Assembly (NCBI RefSeq): GCF_036370855.1
Contig: NC_088100.1
Span: forward strand, 130,995,585-131,059,584
From: Dromaius novaehollandiae
Taxonomy: Eukaryota > Chordata > Aves > Casuariiformes > Dromaiidae
Reading direction: 5' to 3'
DNA length: 64,000 nt
The first letter of the stretch is position 1. The number at the start of each line of letters is the position of its first letter. This document shows positions 36,961 to 47,770 of the stretch, in pieces. The notes below the pieces were generated by a model that was not told the DNA's origin, did no database searches, and saw only the letters and a program-made list of their open reading frames with translations. The translations under genes were made by a program, and so were the position numbers.

Positions 36961-38029
36961 ATAGGGGCTGTCACAAGGCAACTTCAGCCTCGCTGGATTT
37001 CTGTTTGACAAACAGACCCAGAAGTCGCTTCCTGATCTCACAGAGACTGAAGTCCGTCTAACAACATTACTGGTCAAACGAAAAACATTTTGCAAGGTCT
37101 CAAGTATCTCCATCACTCACAGACCTTCCTGGAGTTGGAGGATGTGCAAATTCCAGCATTTTGCAGAATCCAGTACTGCTTGAAACCAAGTGAAGAGAGC
37201 ATCCCAACCGAGCCCCAGAGAGGAAAGCTGCCACGTGGACAGCCCGAGGAACACGAGCTATTCCCAACACTGGCAAAGCAGATTTCAAAAGAGAAGCCTC
37301 TTTAGGATCCTGAAATGCCTGGACCTGGAGGCATGGGGAGCTAGGGGATCTGACTTCATTCTTCTGTATTAGCCCCAAAAGCGAAAATGATCTGCCAAGC
37401 ACGCAAAACATCATTTTTTATTTTTGTAATTCCTTAAATGAATGCACATGTCTCTTGTATGAGTTATTTTTCCCAGGCATTTACAAACACTCCTTTTTTT
37501 CTTCTTGGGAAGACAGTAGAGCAAAATGGGAGATGTTACACGTGTATATCCGAGGGGAGTGGGCAGCTCACAAAGATACTGCCTCTTTGCTCCTCTGGGT
37601 ATTTACCTTCTGATCACACCACTAAGACGTTGGCAATTGCACCTTTATGGCAAAGACACACTTCTGCATTTGCGTAGCGGCGAGGTGTGATTATCCTGTG
37701 ACACTGCTCTATTATACAGTCCACTGAATCAATTTGCTCAGCGATACTGGAGCACTCCAATGGTTTCACTTTCCCGTGCCTTAGTACCGCAGACCGGTCG
37801 TGTGAACAACTTGAGAATGAAGAGTGCTCTTTACCCAGATGTGTCCTCCGGTGCCTTCTTGCACCTAGGCCGTGTTATTCCACTTAGTCTGATTCATAAA
37901 AATACAAATAAGTGCAAATTAATCCCTCTGCTAACAATTAAAGAGGTGGTTACAAATAAAGCCTGTTCTCATTCTGAGGGACCCTGTCAGGCATAAGCTC
38001 CTCAGAAGCGAATATGCATTTGCTGAACT
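36961..38029. other. Non-coding stretch
   Basis: No gene or clear repeat was recognised. Small frames at 37090-37305 and 37100-37414 lie on opposite strands and match nothing. Confidence 0.45.
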
Positions 38030-38400
38030 TGCTGTCGAATCCCTCCGCCGTCTCCCCGGAAGCCTCCCCAGCCGCCACCGCAGCCACACCGCAGCCACAC
38101 CGCAGCCGCACCGCAGCCGCACCGCAGCCGCACCGCAGCCGCACCGCAGCAGCCCGGACCCGGGCGGGTGCCGCTGCAGCAGCGGGCGGACGTCGAGCAC
38201 CGCTCCGCACGAAGCACCGCACACGCCGGGCTGGCTTCCCTCCAGTCCTTCGCGCTTCGGGCTGGATGGAAACGCTGCCTGCTCGCGCAGCGAACGGGGC
38301 GGCAGCGACTGCCCTCGCAACCACGCTGACGCCCGGGAGAAACCCCCGGCGAGGCCTCAGGAACGGATGCGAGGTCCTGTCTCTCAGCACGGCACGGGAA
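38030..38400. other. CpG-rich island with an 11-bp repeat
   Basis: Compact GC-rich island flanked by AT-rich DNA. Its left third is an 11-bp tandem repeat. Frames on both strands (37950-38423 minus, 38014-38436 plus) are arginine/alanine-rich because of composition. No exon was recognised. Confidence 0.6.
38081..38151. repeat. 11-bp tandem repeat, about 6.5 units
   Basis: Units start at 38081, 38092, 38103, 38114, 38125, 38136 and 38147. The first two are CAGCCACACCG and the next four CAGCCGCACCG, a single A-to-G difference that adds a CpG; the last is partial. The spread of one variant through adjacent units indicates slippage or unequal exchange. Confidence 0.95.
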
Positions 38401-39239
38401 GGTGCTTTATTCATTAGTGACACTGATTGCGGTTAAAAGCATTAGAGACTTTTGCCAGCTGTCACCACTGCCTTGTGAGCATTAAACGTAGGTTAGAGCT
38501 CCAGGTCATGCACTAAACACAGCTGCGCTGTGCGCTGCAGATCACCAGTGAGGGATTCAGCTCCCCTTACTCTATCTGCTCTCTCCACAGCCCTCGCAGA
38601 CACTAACCTCCGTGGGCCTCCTGCAGCCGTCTCGGGAGCAAGCTCTGAGCTCCTAACACATTCGCAGGGAGAATGGGAGAGTCCAGAATTACAGTATCCA
38701 TCCACCGACTCCACAGATGGAAGCAAAAACCAGGGAAGGCTTCACCAAATCCCAAACCCTTTGGCTGATGAGAGTCTAAGCACATCGCTTTGCCACCAGC
38801 TCACCAGATGCAACGCAAACCCACAACTGAGGACACCCAAACGCAGGGAAAACCAGCTGCAAGTGAAAAGGGCCAGTGGGGGAAGCAGAGACCTCACCGG
38901 GCACATCCTCCCACCACTGCCTGAATGTGCCAAGCGCCTGTGGTTACCCTGTCCCCAACAACGTTCATTTATCCAGGACTAAATATGAGATTTCTAAGCT
39001 GGATTTGTGAATTCCTGCAGAGGCTTTGATTTAGTTCTTGATGTGCTGCAGGGAGGCGTAACTGGAATTGAGAGTTACATGCCATGCTTGCTTAATCACT
39101 GCGAAATGCTACAGAGAGGAGAGCCCCTTAAAAAAATAAATTGAAAAGGGTAAGAACAGAAGCCGCCAAGCAAAACCCACCTTTTCACACGTGTGGGAGA
39201 CTTTTCTGTGCAAGAGGTAGGGCCGGTGGAAGGCACAGT
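38401..39239. other. Non-coding stretch
   Basis: A 150-codon frame at 38530-38982 (plus) is serine/threonine-rich but has no family resemblance and is paired with minus-strand frames. No repeat or island was recognised. Confidence 0.4.
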
Positions 39240-39800
39240 TTCTGCCACTAATTACCTTGGGTCCTCTTATCAAACAAACGGAATAGGATGATATGCCAAT
39301 AATAGGAGGAAGGATCTAATTGAGGGATACCAGGGGGTAACACAGATCTTCTTGTTAAACTAAATTTGTTAATCTAGTGTATATGAGAAAAGGGCAAATG
39401 GGAGGGAGAATTCCTCCTTGTTAAACATTTACCAAATGTTGGGTTATTTGAGCCCTGGGGAGAAGTAAATGTATTCACTACTTAAAGGCTGGAGCATTTG
39501 GTCTTCTCAGTTGGAATTTATCCCCGATTTGAAAGGAACACTTTTTCCCACTTGGAAAGGTTAGCAGCCTTTGTCTGTGCGAGTGATTTAATATAATGGA
39601 CCATGATTATTGTTGGATTATTATAATGGCACATTGGCACAGTTATAGTTAAAGTTTTGGCAGAGTTTGTCCCATAAACTGCTATTTTACAACTCGGCTG
39701 TAAAAGTTTACTTCGGTCTGAAACTTGAGATACAAGATCTCAGTCCAGGAAGAGTCTTTTTTACTTTTTAAAGCCAAATTAAAAGAAAAAATGCTTTAAA
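39240..39800. promoter_or_regulatory. Candidate enhancer / conserved non-coding block
   Basis: AT-rich, CpG-poor, free of simple repeats and almost without open frames. Motif-like words cluster: SOX/TCF-like CCTTTGTC at 39568-39575, SOX-like ATTGTT at 39609-39614, the OTX/PITX-type GGATTA at 39615-39620, and several TAAT words. It lies between two CR1 fossils but contains no transposon sequence itself. The developmental-enhancer reading is inference from texture and motif density. Confidence 0.38.
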
Positions 39801-40564
39801 ATTCTCCTGGCTAATGTTTAAGTTATGCAAGTATTAAATACAAATTGAAATCTACTGGCTGAAGACACTCGATGGCATTTTCTTGCTCCTGAATGCTTTT
39901 GAGTTAAATCAAAATATTTTCAATGTCTTTTATGTAGAAACATGGCTTACCTGTTCTCAGTATTTTGAAGAAAAATGTGGAATAGTAAAAGAGCTGGGGT
40001 ATTAAACATGGAAAAATGACGAGTGTGTGTGCCATAAGCACTTTCTTCAACAGGATTACTATGGTATATTTGTTGTAAGAACGTAATTGATTTTTTTTAT
40101 TTTGCATATGTAAAGATACGATCATTTCTTTTAAATCCATATTTGCAAAGATTTTTGCAATATACTAGTATATTGAGCAAAAATTCATCTTGTTTTAAAA
40201 GACCCTCTGGCCACTGTAGAGCAAGATTATAGGACGAACAAAGTCCAACACTTTATGATCTGCACAAAACCACTGAGTTTTCTCCAAATTTCTTGATTCT
40301 TAAAGGCACAGTAGCCAAGTGACCACATTAGTTCTCGTTTCTGCTTCCCTGAAGAACACTAAAGGAACTCAAATATCAGACTATTAAACTACCGCTTACC
40401 GGTACTATAACCGTACCATTTATATCCAGCTGGTGCCAAGGACATTGCATATGGCAAATACAGTATCACTCCTAGAAAAAGGTTTGCAGGAAATACAGAG
40501 CATTAAATAATTTCTGGACTGAAGTCATAGAAATTATAATTAAAAAAATGAATTATTCAACATA
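39801..40564. other. AT-rich non-coding stretch
   Basis: No gene was recognised. It leads into the sense CR1 copy; whether its last 60 bases also belong to that element cannot be decided by eye. Confidence 0.45.
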
Positions 40565-41740
40565 AGGGTAAACATGGTAAGCTGAGGAAGAACCAGCATA
40601 ACTTTTGTAGAGGAACGTCGTGCCTCACTAATCTGTTAGAGCTCTCTGAAGGAGTCAGCCAGCGTGGGTAAAAGCGATACAACCAATCCAATATACCTGG
40701 ATTTTCTAGAAGTTCTCAGCAAAGTCCTTCAACAAAAGCCTTTTACAGAAGCTAGGCTGTCATGCAACAAGAAGTTTTAATAACTGAATAAAAGACAGGA
40801 AACAGAACAGCAATGAATGGTCATTTCTCACAGTGGAAGGAAGAAATCCCCAATAATCACTGCTGTTCAATATATTCAGTAATGGCCTGGGAAAGGGGAT
40901 AAATAGTTTCACGACTTGAATAATTTTATATCAGCAGCCAATCTAAAGCTAACCATGAAGAGCTGCAAAAGGACTCTCTGCACTGAGTGACTCAGTGATA
41001 AAACGACAGGTGAAATTCAGTGTCACTAAACACAAAATAATGCACTTGGGAAAAACCACTGCAGCCATAAATACACAAAGATAGGCTTTAAGTTAACTGT
41101 AACTATGCAGGAAAGAGGTCTGGGGGTGTACATCAACAGTGAAAGAAGAGCTCTGCGCTCAACAGGGTCTAAAAGGGAAAATGAGTGTTGGGTATTCTTG
41201 GGAGAGGAACAGGGGCCAAAAGAAAAACTCGATCGCTGGCTGAACCTGCAACCCACATCTTAACTAGGATATAGTTCTGGTCATTCCATGTCAAACAGGA
41301 TAAATTACAACATGGAGAGCTCAGAAGGACGGGTGGAAGGGTGTTCAAGATGAGGCCATACAGCTAAGGATCAGTCACCTTGGGATGGAAGAACCCGGGA
41401 GGACTTCTGGTAGAGGTCTGCAAACCACGCACAGCGAAGAACAGGCACGTGAAACGCAGTCGTTCATCGCTGCTGGCAGTGCAGGAGCGCGGGGACCCCA
41501 CTGAACGGCCAGGCAGCCGGTTACAAGCGAAGGGGAGGAAGCCCGTGGGTACTCCTGCGCAACTAAGCAGCTGAGCTCAGTGCCAGCAGCGCCAAACCAC
41601 CAGCGGGGTTTCTACAACGGGTTAGGAAACCCACGGAGGAAAGCTTGTCGGTGAATCAGACAGCAGTGGATCACATTCAGCTTTTGACCCCCAACCTGTC
41701 CAGACTGCTGACTGTCAGAAACTGGAAGGGTTTCGTTGCG
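40565..41740 (+). mobile_element. CR1-type LINE fragment, sense, 3' part
   Basis: Phrases in order match a CR1 ORF2 on the plus strand: GAGGAAGAACCAGCAT, TGCCTCACTAATCTGTTAGA, TACCTGGATTTTCTAGAAG, AAAAGACAGGAAACA, TTCAATATATTCAGTAATG, GAAGAGCTGCAAAAGGA, AATGCACTTGGGAAAAA, and AGAGGTCTGCAAA. Beyond that, the C-terminal and 3' parts are recognisable as GGGGACCCCACTGAACGG, CAGGCAGCCGGTT and ACTGTCAGAAACTGGAAGGG. It is 5'-truncated, full of stops and frameshifts, and turns unusually GC-rich after about 41440. It lies about 6.2 kb from the antisense CR1, with their 5' ends facing each other. The 3' end is approximate. Confidence 0.85.
40863..40990 (+). pseudogene. Decayed CR1 reverse transcriptase (catalytic region)
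   Basis: Within the sense CR1, codons from 40863 give LFNIFSNGLGKG, matching the LFNIFINDLEKG block just before the catalytic box. Where F-A-D-D is expected, the best alignment reads F-I-S-A (40925-40936), after an in-frame stop and a shift. A further block reads NHEELQKDSL, matching DCEELQRDL. The enzyme is dead. The lesion differs from that of the other CR1 copy, consistent with independent decay. Confidence 0.75.
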
Positions 41741-42469
41741 TCCCAAAACCACCAAGGACGTCTGGCTACTCCACTCACTCCCTTTTGCTTTCTGCCCCAC
41801 TCCCGCTGCCCGCCTCCCCCTTTCCTCCCCCGGGCAGATACAACTCTGCCTTCGCACGGCATCCGTGCCTGCGTCGTTCCTCCCGCCATCACTTCTTATC
41901 TGCCTGCACATCTGATCCTATTTGGAGAAGGAGCAGCTCTGAACACGGACTCACTAACGCATTTTCCTGGAACTTCTTGGAGATTTAGGGAGGCGAAGAG
42001 GGGGCGAAAGGGCCTGAAGTCACCTCCAGTACAAGCTTTGGCCAGCTCCAGCCTGCAAGGCCAGCCCGAAGAGATACCACCAGGGAACCCGACTGTTCTG
42101 GCACGAACACAAATTTCTAATCTCGTAACACGTAACCTGTTTCTGCCTGCTCTCTTGAGGTCAGCCTCCCAGTTTGCCTTAAAACCACTGTTTCAATATT
42201 GAGCTGTTTCCACGGCTGGAGTTGATCCAACCAGCTGTGGCTCAGGACGCTCGGAATCGGGAGTACGGAGGTGCCTTTGGGGAGTACCTGGGACCACGGG
42301 ATCATTTCCACTGGCAAAGGTACGGCAGGCCTGGGAAAGGGCTGCTCGCTCACTGGCGAAAACTCCACGCAACTAGGCGGACAGCACGCAAAACACAAAA
42401 ACGTTCTTTAGGGAAATCTTCGCATCCGACCCCGTGCTTCGTGTTCCTGCTGCACAGGAGAACGGCTGC
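41741..42469. other. Non-coding, pyrimidine- and CpG-rich
   Basis: A 185-codon frame (41645-42202 plus) begins in CR1 sequence and runs through a C-rich stretch, so it is not a gene. 42210-42420 is unassigned. Confidence 0.4.
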
Positions 42470-42610
42470 AGTTCTGCCCCGCTCAACCCCGGCCGCGCGT
42501 TGTGCTCCGTTTCACGCGCGCTCGAGCCCGCACGGGCCGCCCGAAGGTGCCCCCCAGGTGCACGCAGGCGCCGGGGCGGCCCGCGACTTCCGGAGGTCCG
42601 GGCGAGGCAA
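42470..42610. other. Short CpG-rich patch
   Basis: About 140 bp of very CpG-rich DNA. It is too short for a confident island and has no recognised exon. Confidence 0.5.
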
Positions 42611-43689
42611 AAGCAAAGCTGACCTGCTACTTACTTAATGACAGCTAACATTCCTCCACAGGCCAAAGCACTAAGGGCAGCCTATATCTAATGTTGACTT
42701 AAATGGGGTTTTTTTTCTTTTTTTTCCCCACTTTTCCTTCCAGCTTGTAGCAGTTCATAATATCCCAAGTCCTGTTTATTTTTTATGTATTAAAATATGA
42801 TGCCATTCTATAAAGAGCTACCTTTTTTTTTTTGCCAATGTTGGTGTGACAGTGGATTAATTAAACTGGAAAGCAGAAAAAGTGCAGGGACTAGATTTAT
42901 ATAATGAAAACAATATATCTGCTAACCCTGGAGAAATGCTGACACTGGAATAACGCTGATATTAATATTTGGTACAGAACATCTTAGAGTACATTACTAA
43001 GATGGTTAAATCTGGTGGGCTGAGAAATGATCAGATCACAGAAATTACCACAAGAGAATAAAACCATTATGTTACTATTAATGCTGTGGGTCTCACTCCC
43101 ACTCAGGAAGATTCACTGGTATCTCACATTTTAATACCCACCATCTGTGAGGAGCAGTCTGCTAATCTCCCCCGAGTGCCACAGCGGTTGCGAGAATATT
43201 TTTGTGTTGCGGGATTGTATCCCTCAACGTCACCGCATCTTCCTGGAGTCAAACGAGGACTTCAGAAACCAATGGCGGGGGACAAGGAACCTCTCTTCTT
43301 TCAGTACACGTAAGACCAGCTACCTAACACAGCCACCCTGCTGTATGGTTTTTTGTTAATCCAGCTCTATTGACTTTAAAAATAATTCTGCTACAGCATG
43401 GAAAATGGATGTCCAAGCCCCACATCAAAACAACTTGTTTGAGCCTGAGAACTTCCTCCAGGATTTCATCGAAAGTCTCAGGTACAAAAGTCTCTTCAAA
43501 GTTCACACCAAAAAAGCAGAAAAAACACAAAGAAACTAGTAAAAATAAACATAATTACGAGATGTTGCAGGGCATTTAAATAGTCTTTGAGAATGTTAAA
43601 AGTCACTCAAATTTCATTTCAGTGGTTTTTCTTTGTTTGTTTGTTTTTGTTGGTTTTTTTTTTTTTTTTTTTTTTTTAAGAAAATGAAG
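42611..43689. other. AT-rich non-coding stretch with poly-T
   Basis: No gene was recognised. A (TTTG)n-like stretch precedes a T24 run at 43654-43677. Small frames at 43086-43579 occur on both strands. Confidence 0.45.
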
Positions 43690-44090
43690 GGCACCCAGTA
43701 ATTTTCACTTAGCATCTTTTGCATTAAAAGCTCCATCTCGTCCCGGGGCTTTGCACGTGATGGAAATAAATAGTAAAGCTAAGTTATTTATTCAAAATAT
43801 AGAATAAAGAGCCAGAGCAAAGATATATACATATATATGTGGTCCAAATAAATTAAGGTCATTTTTGTCAGTAGATGACAACAATTTTTTACATTTTTTA
43901 TAATATTTTCCACCTAACTATTCTATCTGCTGACATTTTTGCACAATATATGCAGCAGTGTATAATATATAGTTAAATATTTGACCATTGCTAAACGCTG
44001 TGATACTTTGAATACATTTACAGACTATCAAATATTTTAGACCTTCAAGTAATGCATTTTAAAACACAAGGATAATTTACAAAGGAAAAG
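43690..44090. promoter_or_regulatory. AT-rich candidate conserved non-coding block
   Basis: Very AT-rich, non-repetitive apart from ATATATAC near 43822-43840. It has TAAT/ATTA words and two TGACA/TGTCA words (MEIS/TGIF-like) near 43867-43880 and 43930-43940. No open frame. The enhancer reading is tentative. Confidence 0.28.
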
Positions 44091-44509
44091 AAAGATGCTG
44101 GTCTTGGCCCTTAACACGTAATCTGAGTCTCCTTGCAGGCCTGAGAGTGCTGGACCGCATCTTTATTCGCTTTCAGGGGTGAGCAGTGCACGGAAATGAC
44201 ACAGGCAGGACAACGCGTACAGGACCATGCTGTATAAATCAGCGTGCATCTACTGATAGTTGCACTAATTCTCATCCGCTGAGAACGAGGGCAGATATCC
44301 TAAATCCCAATCCCTGCACAACACGCTTACGCAGGAAGAGGAACAGGCTGAAAGGAGGTGAAGCTGGAGTTGCCGAGGTAACCTTCCTTTTGGCACTTGG
44401 CATTTTTATTTGTTTTGCTTTTAATGAAACAGGTTTAACCTGGAATCAGCGCAGACTTCATACGTGGAGGAAATTTATAGTCAAAGAGGAGCAGGACACG
44501 GACCCCGTC
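44091..44509. other. Non-coding stretch
   Basis: Mixed composition, no repeat family recognised. A 140-codon frame (44186-44608) runs into the polypyrimidine tract and is unassigned. Confidence 0.4.
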
Positions 44510-44870
44510 CAGCTTCACCTACTTCTAACCAGCCTTCGCTGCCCCAGGCACCGGGCTTTTCCCCACCGCTCTCCTCCCTTCAGCCCCCATCCGTCTTGGC
44601 AAACTTGAGTCCCCTAATCATCAAGCCTCCCCTGCGTCCCCAGACTCCGTCTCCATCTCCTGATCGCATCCCCTTATTTCCAGCCTTTCCAGCCGGTCTC
44701 CAGCTCCCTGGCACCTCCCAGAGCCCACTTGTCTCCCTGCTCCTTCTCTCCCACCTTCCCGTTCCTCTCGGGTCCCCTTTTCTTCATCTTTCCAACCAAA
44801 CCCAGGGCTCCTTCCCTTGGGTTCCCTGCCCAGCCCAGCTCTTTTTCTCATCTGTATTCGACTCAGACAG
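44510..44870. repeat. Pyrimidine-rich low-complexity tract
   Basis: The plus strand is strongly C/T-biased for about 360 bp without a simple period. It keeps three frames largely open; the longest, 44464-45054 (196 codons), would be a proline/serine/leucine-rich protein with no domain. No initiation context, splice or family support was seen, so it is treated as non-coding. Confidence 0.6.
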
Positions 44871-47159
44871 TTTATGTTTTCCAGCTGTCTCTGGACGGCA
44901 CGACGAAGGGGTGCTGCGGGGCGAGCGCGTCTTCACCTTCCCCACCGGACCGCTCCTTCAGCGGGGCCGAGGCGTCTTCAGAGCAACTCTGGGGCTTTTG
45001 GGCAGAGTCTCATGCACTGCTCAAATCCAACTGCATGCTGTTGAATATGCATGAACTAAGTTGTTAAACGTTGTTGACGGCTTGGCCAAATTTGGGTGGA
45101 TTTTGACAGAAACAGCAAAAGGCATATCCCTGAAACAAAAGGCAGTTCTCCGCCAGCTCTCCTGCCTCTGCTCCAAAGTGTTGGGCGGGCGTGCCACGCA
45201 ATTTTACAGAAAAGATCACCAAAACTGTTTTGCAATAGTAAAAAATAACAACATTAATAATAATAAAATAAAAGCAGAAAACAATGTTTTTCCAGCCTCC
45301 TCCAACCCTGCTCCACCCCCAGCACTATTTTGTGGAAGTGTTTTGGCTGAACTTTTACCATATGGAGAAGATACTTGGCATAGAAAATTTGCCACCCAAA
45401 TGATTCAACTTTAGCAAAGACCCATGCACCTGAAAGCAGCCTCCCCTAAAGGTCCCTTCATCCTGAGAAGGTCTTCCGTTCCTAGTTTTCCAAAGCCTGG
45501 TCCCTACCAGGTACTCCTCATCTTTTCTCGCTGCCAGATGCACACACCCCCTTGCAGCAAGCCTTGGACAAAGCACTTCAGAGAGGGGTGGCTCTCTGCT
45601 AGGGTGGCAGCACGCTTTGCTTCTGGGGGAAAGGCTTTTATTTAGAAACCAGTCCCTGGAAAAGGGATGAATGGAAACATGGAACTGGCGCATCTAGTAT
45701 TTGTTAATGGCTTGTTTTAAAATTTGTGAGGTGCTTCGAGTCCAGGATAGGTTTCAGACACATTGAATAAATATAAATAAATGCAGTGTTCCCTCCCCCC
45801 GCCATGGGATATAAGCAAAGACCAACAAGCTGCCTACAGAGTCTAAGGAAGGAAACAGATGTAGAAGCTTTTATAGCCATTCCCTCAGATTCACTGGGAA
45901 CACTAGTTAATTTTTAAAAAGAAAGAGCCAAACACAAATAATCACACGTGTATGTCCAAAACTTCTGTTCTGAGCCGAGCCAGTCTCCAGGTTACTGGAG
46001 ATCTTGTCCTGCTCCTCACCTTCTCCGGGGGAACCCGCCCAAGGCCAACACGCAGCACCGCCGTCTGCACCTCTCATTTATTTGTTATAAGCAGCGGAAG
46101 CTGCAGCTTCCGTCCACCGTAGCCGCTAGCGGATTCAGCAAAACCGCGCTCTGCGGCTGACGGGGAGGCCGGGGACAGCAGAGGCACCAGGCCCTTTCCT
46201 TCCCCCCGCTCACCTGCGGGAAGGTGCCGGGTGCACTACTCTGTTCCTACAGCCCTGCTGGCTCCTGTTTGCACTGCTGAACGCACCCAGAGGACACCGA
46301 GAAACACCCCAGCTTGGCTCTTCACTTTTGAACTGAGATTTTAACTATTCCAGACAGCCAACACCAGGACGTGCTGCCCAGTTCAGGAGCAGAGTAACAT
46401 GATTCAGGCATTACAGAGTACCTCGAGTGATGGAAAACTATGCAAGCGGTTCCTTCACGCTATATTGCGGAAAGCTCTGCATACAGATATACAGCCAGGC
46501 TGGAAGCTTTCTGTCCATTAACTACTACCCAGAGAAAAACACACACGAGAGAAGTGGAGGCCGGCGTGTACTGAAATGCTGGATTGAAACACTCTGCTCC
46601 AGTTTTGGAGCTCTTGGGCTCTGATCCAAATTCCCTAGTAAGCACCTACCTCTACAGGTCTCAGATGAAACATTCAGATTTCTAAAAAGCATGAGGAAAG
46701 CTCATCCCCAGCCTCTGTACCAAGGTGAGGGCCAGAGGCAGCGAGACTCAGAGGGTGCGGGGAGGCACATCTGCTCCAGCACTGCACCGGCGTGCACACG
46801 TGCATCCCAGCACCCACCAACACGCGTCCCTGGAAAGCTATTGCAGCTTCAGGCCAGGTCCTTATCCGGCTGGGAGACCGAGCCTGTCACTGACTTGCCT
46901 CTGCCAAAGCCCTTGCAGGGCACACGCATTAATTAAAGGCTTTCTCCCAGGGAATGGTTTAGGCTGGGACACCCACAATCACGGCTCGTGCTGCAGACTC
47001 CGTCCTGCCAGATGTGACCTGCCTCCTCTGATGAGCGCTGCCAACGCAAAGCCCTGGAGCCAGAGTCACGCCGCCGCCTTGCGAAGGTACGAAAGTTAAC
47101 GGGAAGCCCAGATTCACCAGCCCTATTTCATACCCAAAGCTTTTTGAGTCCATCTAATT
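44871..47159. other. Non-coding stretch
   Basis: No gene was recognised. An (AAT)n-like tract lies at 45240-45275. 46000-46230 and 46720-47080 are moderately CpG-rich with overlapping frames on both strands. Confidence 0.45.
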
Positions 47160-47770
47160 TCGCTTCTAGGTAAACTTTACCAAAGTGATCTCTGTCAACA
47201 GGACGCGTTCCTGTTATTCAAGAATCGATATCCTAAAAAGAAAGGGATGCTTATCTATTCATTCTGCTACTAAAAGAAAGAGTTCCTTTACACTTCTCTA
47301 GCTGAATTCCTCTGCTGACAAACACTCACACACACTAGTAAGAGGAATGGTAATTATTTCCCTAGAGAACAATAATTTTGCAATAAGTTTCAGAAGCAGC
47401 ATGATTTAGCAAATTAAGCTGAGTGCCAAGGATACTGAATACAGTTAAGTCCTTCGAAGCGAGTGGTATCAAAAATTATTTCCAATATCCCTTTAAATAC
47501 TTTCACTTTGAGAGGATAAATACAAAGTACTTGACAAAAGTCCTGGCTTGTATTTTTAAACTAGCAAGAATCTTAAATTGACTCAAGTGAAATGTCTTTC
47601 CAATTGGTATATTCGACTTAGAATTTCTCTTCCTGACACTTTTCAGAATTTCGTACCATTATTAATTGATAGGCCTCTAATAGAAGCAATATTAATAACA
47701 GCATCCTGTCCAAAGCAGCCGCATTTTTACTTTCATTAACAGGAAAAAAACAAAACAAAACAGACTTTGG
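47160..47770. promoter_or_regulatory. AT-rich candidate regulatory block
   Basis: CpG-poor, AT-rich and information-dense, with TAAT-type words around 47340-47420 and 47660-47710, for example CATTATTAATTGATAGG. No open frame or repeat family. A weak candidate. Confidence 0.25.

Noticed and set aside
36044..37116. Cluster of eight frames over 90 codons
   Set aside because: All share one CpG-rich stretch on both strands; no one frame stands out by family or codon pattern.
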